Shown here one piece after another: positions 23,689 to 30,770 of a DNA stretch of 31,928 bases. The translations under genes were made by a program, and so were the position numbers. Location of the stretch: contig CAJMHW010000024.1 in the NCBI GenBank assembly GCA_905213325.1, positions 1 to 31,928 on the forward strand, read 5' to 3'. The DNA is from Collinsella aerofaciens. GTDB taxonomy: Bacteria; Actinomycetota; Coriobacteriia; Coriobacteriales; Coriobacteriaceae. Position 1 is the stretch's first letter. Each line of letters opens with the position of its first letter. Below the pieces are notes generated by a model. That model searched no databases. It was not told where the DNA came from and worked only from the letters and a program-made list of their open reading frames with translations.

Positions 23689-23727
23689 CGAGCCCGTGTC
23701 CCCAAGGGATGCGGGCTCGCTTCTTTT
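23689..23727 (+). terminator. terminator of tRNA-Leu, copy 1
   Basis: cgagcccg (23689-23696) pairs with cgggctcg (23712-23719), followed by cttctttt. The same structure recurs exactly 196 bases downstream. Confidence 0.82.
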
Positions 23728-23734
23728 AGATGCC

Positions 23735-23750
23735 GGTGGGACTCGAACCC
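23735..23750 (-). repeat. inverted copy of the tRNA-Leu T-arm
   Basis: ggtgggactcgaaccc is the exact reverse complement of the tRNA-Leu T-arm segment at 23652-23667. Its first eight bases also face gtcccacc at 23856-23863, bounding the hairpin insert between. Confidence 0.7.
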
Positions 23751-23770
23751 GCGAGGGGGCGAGCGTTAAG

Positions 23771-23852
23771 CGGACGCGCAGCGTCCGTAGCGAGCCGGCG
23801 AGGGCGCCGACAGGCGGCCGAAGCCGGTGCGTATTTGCGCAGCAAATACGCA
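23771..23852. repeat. twin perfect hairpins sharing a GCGCAGC core
   Basis: A 17-base palindrome (23771-23787, arms cggacgc/gcgtccg) and a 25-base palindrome (23828-23852, arms tgcgtatttgc/gcaaatacgca) both have the loop gca and the same central heptamer GCGCAGC. They lie 40 bases apart, inside the segment bounded by the two T-arm copies. Confidence 0.7.
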
Positions 23853-23855
23853 GAC

Positions 23856-23873
23856 GTCCCACCGCCCCTACCA
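23856..23873 (+). repeat. duplicated tRNA-Leu 3' end
   Basis: gtcccaccgcccctacca is identical to the last 18 bases of tRNA-Leu (23660-23677), including CCA. The bases before it do not resemble the tRNA body, so this is a 3'-end fragment, not a second tRNA. It has the form of an attachment-site duplication. Confidence 0.8.
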
Positions 23874-23884
23874 CGTATTGTTTA

Positions 23885-23923
23885 CGAGCTCGTGTCCCCC
23901 GGGGATGCGGGCTCGTTTCTTTT
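23885..23923 (+). terminator. terminator copy 2 after the tRNA fragment
   Basis: cgagctcg (23885-23892) with cgggctcg (23908-23915), then tttctttta. It is a diverged copy of the tRNA-Leu terminator at the constant 196-base offset; similarity continues to about 23940. Confidence 0.75.
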
Positions 23924-23941
23924 ACACGCCGGCAGGGCTCT

Positions 23942-24009
23942 AAGTTGCGGTGGAATAGATCCTGTTTATACCGTTTACCAGCTTATTTAGGAACTATTTC
24001 ACCGCAACT
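23942..24009. repeat. GTTGCGGTGGAATAG palindromic repeat, copy 1
   Basis: aagttgcggtggaatag at the left faces ctatttcaccgcaact at the right, 68 bases in all. It is the same family as 30659-30727. It lies just past the ppx stop. Confidence 0.8.
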
Positions 24010-24022
24010 CAGAGGAAGACGG

Positions 24023-25024
24023 TTAAAGAGCACTCAGGCTCGGGGTCCAGGCGATGGTGGGAGTCGCGCCGTCGAGAACCTCGTTGATGGTGGCGGCCAT
24101 GCCAGCGAGTAGGCTGTTCTCGCTTACGGTGAGCGTCTTGTAGCCGCCGGCTCGCATGAGCTCGCGAATCACCACGGCACCTGCCAAGATCACGTTCGCG
24201 CGCTTGGGCTGCACGCCCGGCAACGCGGCAATGCCTGCAACATCCAACGCAGACATGCGCTCGATAGCGGCCGAAATCTGCTCCATCGAAAGCTCGCGCA
24301 GGTGCACAAAGTTCGAGTCGTACGGCTCCAGTTCGTGGACCAGCGCCACGAGCGTGGTAACGGTACCGCCCACCGCGACGAGGCGCTCGGCGCGCTCAAA
24401 GTCGACAGGCAGGCCCTCAAAATAGGCGGCGAACTGCTCGCCTGCCCACGCGGCAGCGGCAGCAAGCTCGCCGCGTGCGGGTGGCATCGTCGAGAAAAAC
24501 CGCTCCGTCACGCGGCGGCAGCCAATGTCCAGCGAGCGCGTCCCTTCTAGCGCAAAGACGCCACGCTCCGGCGCATAGACGCCCGTCGCGAGCTCCGTGG
24601 ATCCGCCGCCCGAATCGGCAACAATGATGCGCTCGCCGGCAAAGTCGTGCGCCACGCCAAAAAACGTCAGGCGTGCCTCGACCTCACCCGGAATCACCTG
24701 CGGCTCAAGCCCCAGCTCGTGCAGGCCGTCCAGCAGCAGGGCGGCGTTGGACGCATCGCGCGCGGCGCTCGTGCACGTGGTGCAGATGCACGCGGCGCCA
24801 AAGGTACGCGCCTCGTCCACAAACATACGGCACGCAGCGAGTACACGCTCGACAGCCGCCTCGCAAAAGCGACCCGTCGCGTCCACGCCCTCGCCCAGGT
24901 CGGTAATCTCGGTATGCTTGGACGATTCCACAATCGCTCCGCCCTCGACCTGGGCCAACACCAGTCGCGACGACACCGTTCCCAGGTCGATCGCGGCTAC
25001 CTTATAGCGTTTGCAATTTGTCAT
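24023..25024 (-). CDS. ppx: exopolyphosphatase / GppA family phosphatase
   Basis: A 333-residue ASKHA-fold enzyme that hydrolyses polyphosphate or pppGpp. Phosphate-1 motif AIDLGTVSSRLVL (about 11-23) and phosphate-2 motif VADSGGGSTEL (about 139-149) are intact, as is VAVGGTVTTLVAL further on. The short length matches the actinobacterial Ppx2-like type without the C-terminal HD domain. It is 20 bases downstream of the ftsB/divIC gene and its start follows gaggggag. In Actinobacteria the order eno-ftsB-DUF501-ppx is common; here no DUF501 gene lies between. Whether polyphosphate or the alarmone is the main substrate cannot be told. Confidence 0.92.
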   Translation of the reverse strand: MTNCKRYKVAAIDLGTVSSRLVLAQVEGGAIVESSKHTEITDLGEGVDATGRFCEAAVERVLAACRMFVDEARTFGAACICTTCTSAARDASNAALLLDGLHELGLEPQVIPGEVEARLTFFGVAHDFAGERIIVADSGGGSTELATGVYAPERGVFALEGTRSLDIGCRRVTERFFSTMPPARGELAAAAAWAGEQFAAYFEGLPVDFERAERLVAVGGTVTTLVALVHELEPYDSNFVHLRELSMEQISAAIERMSALDVAGIAALPGVQPKRANVILAGAVVIRELMRAGGYKTLTVSENSLLAGMAATINEVLDGATPTIAWTPSLSAL

Positions 25025-25044
25025 TGCGGGCTCCCCTCCGGGCG

Positions 25045-25806
25045 CTATTTGCCGTTGGACACGACCGTCTGGCCCTCGACGCCGTTAAACCCAAACAGCA
25101 TGTCGAGCGCTTGGATGTACCACGGCGCGTCCTTACCGACTTCTTCGATTTCCTTGGCAACTTCGCTGGCCTTCTTGGCGTTCGACGACTTCTGGCTCGA
25201 CGAGGCATCCGAATCGCCGTCCAGGCCCTGCACTTCAATCCTCTTCTCGCCGGGCATCACCAAGCCCAGGTCCTCGGACGCCGCGTCCTTGATGCCCTCC
25301 TCCGAGAGCAGCTTGTCGACGCTTTTTTGCAGCTCGTCGTTATATTGCTCGCGAATCTCGACCTGCTTGGCCAAGATATCGCTCGAGCGCTTAGCCACAT
25401 ACAGGTCGCGTACGGGAAAATACAGGCTCACGAGCGCCAGCGCCACCACGATACCGATAAACAGCGGGCGCAGAGAGCCATGTGTAAAGTCATAGATTGC
25501 CTTAACCACCGCGTTGTCGTTGGCGTAGCGCATAAAGTCCGAGCCCGAAAGACGGCTCGAAGGCCTGCTCGCTTTGTCGTGCGTCTGGGCCGAGGGACGC
25601 GACGGATGCGACGAACGTGTCGGGCGTACTGGTCCATCTGTCGAAGTATTCACTTGAGCATTGGGGCGCGAGGTGCTTGTCGGGCGCTGCGCGGAGCGGT
25701 CGGCACCGGCGTAGGCGGACCCACCGAGCTGCACCGTGCGCGCACGGCGAAGCGACGGCTCACGCGAACCGGCGGAATAGTACCTGTTGTCGTAAATCTG
25801 ATCCAT
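25045..25806 (-). CDS. septum formation initiator family protein (FtsB/DivIC)
   Basis: A 253-residue bitopic divisome protein. A long disordered N-terminal cytoplasmic tail of about 110 residues (rich in Ser, Arg, Pro and Thr) precedes one membrane helix (PLFIGIVVALALVSLYFPV, about 114-132). A coiled coil follows (about 134-170, AKQVEIREQYNDELQKSVDK), then the family-typical GLVMPGEKRIEV. An extra C-terminal Ser/Lys/Glu region ends the protein. It is expected to pair with FtsL and FtsQ/DivIB to activate septal peptidoglycan synthesis. The ATG at 25806 is preferred; the frame is open to 25932 but that part runs through the eno terminator. It forms an operon with ppx. Confidence 0.88.
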   Translation of the reverse strand: MDQIYDNRYYSAGSREPSLRRARTVQLGGSAYAGADRSAQRPTSTSRPNAQVNTSTDGPVRPTRSSHPSRPSAQTHDKASRPSSRLSGSDFMRYANDNAVVKAIYDFTHGSLRPLFIGIVVALALVSLYFPVRDLYVAKRSSDILAKQVEIREQYNDELQKSVDKLLSEEGIKDAASEDLGLVMPGEKRIEVQGLDGDSDASSSQKSSNAKKASEVAKEIEEVGKDAPWYIQALDMLFGFNGVEGQTVVSNGK

Positions 25807-25896
25807 GTGCGCCTTGTGCGGTTGAGGTTTGTTTGCGCTTAGTATTCTAGTTATAGCACGAGCGCGCGCGCCACCTTCGACAGCCTTTGCTCGACA

Positions 25897-25929
25897 TAAA
25901 AAAGGCGCTGAGTCATATGGCCCAGCGCC
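25897..25929 (-). terminator. intrinsic terminator of eno
   Basis: Arms ggcgctg (25904-25910) and cagcgcc (25923-25929) are followed on the minus strand by TTTTTTATG. It separates eno from the ftsB-ppx pair. Confidence 0.82.
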
Positions 25930-26002
25930 CAATGGTGCTCAACAGCGCCCGGCTGAAGCAAGGCAAATCCGAGTCTTCCCCGCCCCCGCGACCTCCGCGT
26001 GC

Positions 26003-27292
26003 CTAGCGAATGTTGTAGAACGCGGCCTTGCCGGCGTAGCGCGCACTGCCCTCAAGCTCGTCCTCGATGCGGATGAGCTGGTTGTACTTGGCGATACGGT
26101 CGCTGCGGCACGGTGCGCCCGACTTGATCTGGCCGGCGTTGACGCCCACGACCAGGTCGGCGATCGTGGAGTCCTCGGTCTCGCCGGAACGGTGGCTCAC
26201 GATGCAAGCGTAGCCGGCCTCCTTGGCGGTCTCGATGGCCTCGAGTGACTCGGTGAGCGTGCCGATCTGGTTGACCTTGACCAGGATCGCGTTGGCGGCA
26301 CCCAGCTCGATGCCCTTCTTGAGGCGCTCGGTGTTGGTGACGAACAGGTCGTCGCCCACCAGCTGCACCTTGTTGCCAATGCGGCGGGTAAGCTCGACCC
26401 AGCCGTCCCAGTCTTCCTCGGCCATGCCGTCCTCGATAGAAATGATGGGATAGGTGTCGACGAGCTTCTCCCAGTAATCAACCATCTGGGCACTCGTGTA
26501 CTCCACGCCCTCGCCCTTGAGCTCATACATGCCGGTCTCGGCGTTGTAGAACTCGGTCGAGGCCGGGTCCATGGCGTACATGAAGTCGACGCCGGGCTTA
26601 AAGCCAGCCTTCTCAACGGCCTTGGTGATGTACTCGAACGGCTCGGCATTGGTCTTAAGGTTGGGGGCAAAGCCGCCCTCGTCGCCCACACCGCCGCCCA
26701 GGCCGGCCTCGTGCAGCACGCCCTTGAGGGTATGGTAGACCTCGGCGCACCAACGCAGGCCCTCGGCAAAGCTCGGGGCGCCCACCGGCATGATCATGAA
26801 CTCCTGGAAGTCGACGTTATTGTCGGCATGCACGCCGCCGTTGAGGATGTTCATCATAGGTGTGGGCAGCAGATGAGCGTTGACGCCGCCCAGGTACTGG
26901 CACAGCGACAGGCCAGCCGACTCGGCAGCGGCGCGGGCAACGGCCAGCGACACGCCCAGGATGGCGTTGGCGCCGAGCTTGGTCTTGTTGGGGGTACCAT
27001 CCGCAGCGATCAGCGCGGCATCGACGGCGCGCTGATCGAAGGCATCGAGGCCCACGACGGCATCGGCGCACTCGTTGTTGACGTGCTCGACGGCCTGCGA
27101 AACGCCCTTGCCCAGGTAGCGGCCCTTGTCGCCATCGCGCAGCTCGCAGGCCTCAAAGGCGCCGGTCGAAGCACCCGAAGGCACCATTGCACGGCCAAAG
27201 CTGCCGTCCTCGAGCACGACCTCGACCTCGACGGTGGGATTGCCGCGGCTGTCGAGCACCTCGCGACCGTAGACGTCCAAAATATCGCTCAT
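26003..27292 (-). CDS. eno: enolase
   Basis: Phosphopyruvate hydratase, which interconverts 2-phosphoglycerate and phosphoenolpyruvate in glycolysis; also a common RNA-degradosome partner and surface protein. At 429 residues it is full length. Catalytic and metal residues are all in place: Glu205 (GDEGGFAP), Asp242 (AMDPAS), Glu287 (SIEDGMAEED), Asp314 (LVGDDLFVTN), Lys339 (LVKVNQIGT) and Lys390 (QIKSGAP). SGASTGAFEA near residue 40 is the mobile loop. The start follows agggag. It sits between mazG and ftsB, the usual actinobacterial order, but has its own terminator, so it is probably a separate, highly expressed transcript. Confidence 0.98.
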   Translation of the reverse strand: MSDILDVYGREVLDSRGNPTVEVEVVLEDGSFGRAMVPSGASTGAFEACELRDGDKGRYLGKGVSQAVEHVNNECADAVVGLDAFDQRAVDAALIAADGTPNKTKLGANAILGVSLAVARAAAESAGLSLCQYLGGVNAHLLPTPMMNILNGGVHADNNVDFQEFMIMPVGAPSFAEGLRWCAEVYHTLKGVLHEAGLGGGVGDEGGFAPNLKTNAEPFEYITKAVEKAGFKPGVDFMYAMDPASTEFYNAETGMYELKGEGVEYTSAQMVDYWEKLVDTYPIISIEDGMAEEDWDGWVELTRRIGNKVQLVGDDLFVTNTERLKKGIELGAANAILVKVNQIGTLTESLEAIETAKEAGYACIVSHRSGETEDSTIADLVVGVNAGQIKSGAPCRSDRIAKYNQLIRIEDELEGSARYAGKAAFYNIR

Positions 27293-27432
27293 GTTGTCTC
27301 CCTCTCACTTGGAAACGTAGTGGATGCAAGCGACCGGCTGACCGTGCACCGTCGGTGCGCCTCCGTAAGTTAGCCATGTCGCACTTTTTGCATTATGCCC
27401 TAAGTTAGCCGAGGGATACACTTGATTTTCGA

Positions 27433-27477
27433 ATAATTTAGCGGGAACGATAAGGCGTGTCAGCCCGTCGTTCCCGC
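27433..27477 (-). terminator. hairpin terminator after mazG
   Basis: Arms gcgggaacga (27441-27450) and tcgttcccgc (27468-27477) pair perfectly; on the minus strand TAAATTATT follows. It begins four bases after the mazG stop. Confidence 0.7.
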
Positions 27478-27481
27478 AGTC

Positions 27482-28342
27482 TTACTCCTCCGCCTTTGCG
27501 GCATCCCACAGGTCGTTGAGGCCGTGGGTCGAAAGCTCGGCAAGATCCACGTGAGCATCGGCCGCCATCTGCTCCATCGCGGCCCAGCGACGGCGGAACT
27601 TTGCCGTGCTGGCACGAAGGGCACTCTCGGCGTCAATGCCCTCTTTGCGCGCAACGTTGACCAGGGCAAAGAGCAGGTCGCCAAACTCCATTTCGCGCTC
27701 GGGCGTTCCGGGGGCCTCGGCCTCAAACTCGGCACGCTCCTCGGCGACCTCGTCCCACACGTCCTGGACCGTCTCCCACTCAAAGCCCACGGCAGCTGCC
27801 TTGCGCGACACCTTCTGCGCCTGCATCAGCGCCGGCAGATGCGTGGGCGCACCATCGAGCAGACCCTCGGGCGCGGCCTCACCCGCCGCCACGGCTTTGT
27901 CCTTGGCGGCCTTCTCGGCAAGCTTGACCTCGTCCCAAATCTTGAGTACCTCGTTGGAGCTGTCGGCATCCACATCGCCGAACACGTGCGGATGACGGCG
28001 GATGAGCTTGGCATCGATATCACGCGCCACGTCGGCCAGTGTAAACTCGCCGGCGTCAGCAGCAATCTGCGCATGCAGCACGACCTGCATGAGCACGTCA
28101 CCCAGCTCCTCGCGCAGGTGAACCGCGTCGTCCGCCTCGATGCAGTCGAGCGCCTCGTAGGCCTCCTCGATCATGTTCTTGCCAATGCTGCGGTGTGTCT
28201 GTTCGCGATCCCACGGGCAGCCATCGGGCTGACGCAGACGCCAGATGGTCTGCACCAGATGCTGCAGCTCGGCCGACGCATCGACCAGCGTGGACAGATC
28301 GCGCGAGCCCTCGGCATTTTGCTGAGCCATGTGCTCTGCCAT
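27482..28342 (-). CDS. mazG: nucleoside triphosphate pyrophosphohydrolase MazG
   Basis: A 286-residue housekeeping all-alpha NTP pyrophosphohydrolase that removes non-canonical or excess NTPs and can lower ppGpp. The first MazG domain holds the metal-binding pattern EEAYE ... LREELGDVLMQVVLHAQIA; CPWDREQTH precedes it as is typical. The second domain has EEVAEERAEFE-like and EFGDLLFALVNVARKEGID segments. The ATG at 28342 follows aggagg by seven bases; the longer open frame upstream lies within yfcE. It starts two bases after the yfcE stop, so larC-like, yfcE and mazG form one operon, placed upstream of eno as in other Actinobacteria. Confidence 0.94.
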   Translation of the reverse strand: MAEHMAQQNAEGSRDLSTLVDASAELQHLVQTIWRLRQPDGCPWDREQTHRSIGKNMIEEAYEALDCIEADDAVHLREELGDVLMQVVLHAQIAADAGEFTLADVARDIDAKLIRRHPHVFGDVDADSSNEVLKIWDEVKLAEKAAKDKAVAAGEAAPEGLLDGAPTHLPALMQAQKVSRKAAAVGFEWETVQDVWDEVAEERAEFEAEAPGTPEREMEFGDLLFALVNVARKEGIDAESALRASTAKFRRRWAAMEQMAADAHVDLAELSTHGLNDLWDAAKAEE

Positions 28343-28344
28343 GG

Positions 28345-28893
28345 TTAGTCCTCCTCCAGGATCACATGACGGAACGTTCCACCCTCGTAGATGCCGTAGC
28401 TGTGCGTGCCGTCCTTGGGGATGCTCACGCTGCCGGGGTTGAAGAGCCACAGGCCCGGGTGCGCGGCGCTCTCCTCGTTGACTTTGACGTGCGTGTGACC
28501 GTAGACGAGCGCGGAGCCCTCGGGCAGCGCGGGCGCGTGGTCGACGCTGTTGTGCATGCCGGCGCCAAAGACATGGCCGTGCGTCAGGAACAGCTCACGG
28601 CCGGTCTCGTCGAACAGCGTGGCGTAGTCGGCCATGACGGGGAAGTCGAGCACCATCTGGTCGACCTCGGCATCGCAGTTGCCGCGTACCGCGATGATGC
28701 GGTCGGCCAGGGCGTTGAGCAGCGGGATTACGCGCTTGGGGGCGTAATCGCGCGGCAGGTCGTTGCGCGGACCGTGGTAGAGCAGGTCGCCCAGCAGGAC
28801 GATGCGGTCGGGCTGCTGGGATTCGATGGCGGCGACCAGGCGCTCGGCCCAGTATGCCGAGCCGTGGATGTCAGAAGCGATGAGGTATTTCAT
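28345..28893 (-). CDS. yfcE: YfcE-type phosphodiesterase
   Basis: A 182-residue single-domain metallophosphoesterase of the YfcE/MJ0936 family. The metal-site motifs run in order: ASDIHGS (6-12), LLGDLLYHGPRN, VRGNCDAEV, LTHGHVFG and VYGHTHV. Family members hydrolyse simple phosphodiesters; the natural substrate is not known. The start follows aaagga by six bases. It lies between the LarC-like gene (54 bases upstream) and mazG (two bases downstream), so it is probably co-transcribed with both. Confidence 0.93.
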   Translation of the reverse strand: MKYLIASDIHGSAYWAERLVAAIESQQPDRIVLLGDLLYHGPRNDLPRDYAPKRVIPLLNALADRIIAVRGNCDAEVDQMVLDFPVMADYATLFDETGRELFLTHGHVFGAGMHNSVDHAPALPEGSALVYGHTHVKVNEESAAHPGLWLFNPGSVSIPKDGTHSYGIYEGGTFRHVILEED

Positions 28894-28947
28894 GGGGGAT
28901 CCTTTCGGTGAGGTTGATGGGGCGGGTGTGGCGCGTCGCCGACCGTG

Positions 28948-29433
28948 TTACTCAAATCGCAGTGCCGCGGCTTGTGCTGCCTGCATAACGCGCTGGAGCG
29001 GCACATTGTGCTCGCGGGCGAGACGGGCGCAGTCCTCGTACTCGGGCGCTGCACGCTCGCTGCCGTCGGGCAGGGTGGCCACCTTGACGGACACCTCGCC
29101 CCATGGCGTCGTTACGCGCTCAAAGCGGCGTGGCAGGCAAACGCGCTCCATGACCTGGCGACGAATGCCGTTGGTCGTGGTTTCCAAAAAGATAATCGTC
29201 TGCAGGCGCTCGATATCCTCGTGAGCACAGATTACCTGCAGCTGCCAACTGGGACGGCCTTTCTTGCAATAGAGGGGCAGCCAATGCACCTCGCGCGCAC
29301 CCGCCTCGCGCAGGCGGTCGGCAGCGTAGGCGAGCACCTCGGGCGACGCGTCGTCGATGTCGCATTCCAGCTTGACGATGGTTTCGGGTGCATCGGTCTC
29401 GCGGGACAGCGGGGATGTGCTATCGCATTGCAT
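28948..29433 (-). CDS. stand-alone LarC C-terminal domain (nickel insertion protein-like, DUF111 family)
   Basis: A 161-residue protein matching the C-terminal half of LarC, the CTP-using nickel insertase that completes the nickel-pincer cofactor of lactate racemase. Family pattern: ECDIDDASPEVLAYAADRL (about 23-41), YCKKGRP (55-61), FLETTTNGIR (82-91), then VTTPWGEVSVKVA and PEYEDCARLAREHNVP. The N-terminal LarC1 domain is absent and none of LarA, LarB or LarE is in the window. It may be a real small family member or one half of a split gene. The ATG at 29433 follows aagga by ten bases; an upstream ATG at 29472 lacks a ribosome site. It leads the yfcE-mazG operon. Confidence 0.85.
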   Translation of the reverse strand: MQCDSTSPLSRETDAPETIVKLECDIDDASPEVLAYAADRLREAGAREVHWLPLYCKKGRPSWQLQVICAHEDIERLQTIIFLETTTNGIRRQVMERVCLPRRFERVTTPWGEVSVKVATLPDGSERAAPEYEDCARLAREHNVPLQRVMQAAQAAALRFE

Positions 29434-29539
29434 ACGGTCCGAATCCTTTCCGCGCGGGCTCGTTTTGTTCATCCAAACGCTAGCACATCGGACGTGGCAC
29501 AGGCATGACTTTCGTCCGTCGCCGCCCTCGCCCCTATCC

Positions 29540-29604
29540 AAACATGTACATCAGCCTCCAAACATGTCATTTTTTGCAGCTTTTGGAGGCTGATGTACAT
29601 GTTT
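29540..29604. repeat. perfect 23-bp inverted repeat in a divergent promoter region
   Basis: The left arm (29540-29562, core catgtacatcagcctcc) and right arm (29582-29604) are exact inverted copies around a 19-base loop. The left arm's start ccaaacatgt is repeated in the loop. No T-tract follows, and it lies between two divergent genes, so it is not a terminator. This accounts for most of the 301-base spacer between the LarC-like and PHP genes. Confidence 0.72.
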
Positions 29605-29734
29605 TGAGAGCGCAAGCGAGGCCGCACCGCGCACCGCACAGCCTTTCCAATCGATTTCGAGCTCCGGCGTGCCCGGCGTGTTAAAAGCTACACCATTACA
29701 ATGGAGCGGATTCGCCAAATGCAAAGGAGTCGCC

Positions 29735-30646
29735 ATGTCTGCCTGCCCGCTGGTCGATTGCCATACCCACACCTCGTTCTCGGACGGCCATGCCTCGTTT
29801 GAAGACAACGTTCGCGCCGCTGCTGCGGCCGGCTGCCGCGTCATGGTCTCGGCCGACCATCTCACACTGCCCGCCAGCATGGATGCCAACTGCGAAGTGC
29901 AGGTTACTGAGAGCGACCTGCCGGCACATCGTCTGGCTTTTGAGGATGCTCGCAAGCTTGCCGCGCAAATCGCGCCGGAGCTCGAGCTTATCTATGGCTT
30001 TGAATGCGATTGGTACGAGGGCTGCGAGCCTTTGGTTGAGCGCTGGTCCCAGGACGCCGTCGTACGCCTGGGCAGCGTGCATTGGATTGGCAACCCAGGC
30101 GATATCATGGCCGGTGCCGCGGGTACGGCGGGAACGGAAAACGTCGCTCGCCCCGATACACCCGATTCCCTTTGCGGCTGGATCGATGATGACACCAACC
30201 TGCATGTTTGGGAAAACCTGGGGGTACACGGCGTGTGGGAGCGCTACGTCGACGACTGGTGCCGCGCTTGCGAAAGCTCACTCAACTTTGACGTAATGGC
30301 CCATCCCGACCTGGTCATGCGCTTTTCGAAGGAAGGCTTTGCGCCCGACTTTGACCCGACGCCGTTCTGGGGGCAGATGGCCGAGTGCGCTCACGACACG
30401 GGCCGCCGCGTTGAGGTCTCGACCGCCGCGCCGCGCAAGGGGCTCGACGATTACTATCCCGCGACCGGGCTATTGCGTTGCTTCGCCCACGCCGAGGTAC
30501 CCATCACCTTTGGCTCGGACGCACACCGCGCCTGCGACATCTGCTGGAACATCCGCGAGGCCCAGGCCCACGCTTACGACTGCGGCTACCGAACCTTCGA
30601 CATCCCCCACCCCAACGGCGAATGGGAATCCACACCCCTCGACTAG
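29735..30646 (+). CDS. hisJ: PHP-domain phosphatase, histidinol-phosphatase type (HisJ-like)
   Basis: A 303-residue metal-dependent phosphatase of the PHP family. The metal-site motifs run in order: DCHTHTSFSDG (8-18), SADHLTLP, a Glu in IYGFECDWYEG, LGSVHWIG, DVMAHPDLV and FGSDAHRA. This set matches HisJ/HisK, which dephosphorylates L-histidinol phosphate in histidine synthesis. The nearby hisE, hisI and hisF genes support that assignment, though this gene is on the opposite strand and so not in their operon. The ATG at 29735 follows aaaggag by five bases. A different small phosphomonoester as substrate is possible. Confidence 0.82.
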   Translation: MSACPLVDCHTHTSFSDGHASFEDNVRAAAAAGCRVMVSADHLTLPASMDANCEVQVTESDLPAHRLAFEDARKLAAQIAPELELIYGFECDWYEGCEPLVERWSQDAVVRLGSVHWIGNPGDIMAGAAGTAGTENVARPDTPDSLCGWIDDDTNLHVWENLGVHGVWERYVDDWCRACESSLNFDVMAHPDLVMRFSKEGFAPDFDPTPFWGQMAECAHDTGRRVEVSTAAPRKGLDDYYPATGLLRCFAHAEVPITFGSDAHRACDICWNIREAQAHAYDCGYRTFDIPHPNGEWESTPLD

Positions 30647-30658
30647 CCATCCCTTCAT

Positions 30659-30727
30659 AAGTTGCGGTGGAATAGGGATTGTTTTGCCTGATGAAGCGCT
30701 TAAACAGTCCCTATTTCACCGCAACTT
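30659..30727. repeat. GTTGCGGTGGAATAG palindromic repeat, copy 2
   Basis: Arms of 26 bases (30659-30684 and 30702-30727) are inverted copies with two mismatches that keep G-T pairing. It shares aagttgcggtggaatag and ctatttcaccgcaact with the copy at 23942-24009. It lies between the convergent hisJ-like and hisE genes. Confidence 0.85.
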
Positions 30728-30751
30728 CCATGACCCCGTTACATCAACAAA

Positions 30752-30770
30752 GACTGTCCCAAACGACTAG
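30752..30770 (-). repeat. half copy of the tagtcatt repeat overlapping the hisE stop
   Basis: The minus-strand sequence ctagtcgtttgggacagtc matches the motif ttagtcgttggggacag at 14228-14244. Its first bases supply the TAG stop codon of hisE. Confidence 0.55.

Noticed and set aside
23789..23873. Second tRNA-Leu gene
   Set aside because: Only the last 18 bases match; D-arm, anticodon arm and acceptor 5' strand are absent.
23626..23874. Possible protein on the minus strand over tRNA-Leu (ending GGGTRTHNPCGERF)
   Set aside because: This peptide is a known artefact of translating tRNA sequence in the wrong sense.
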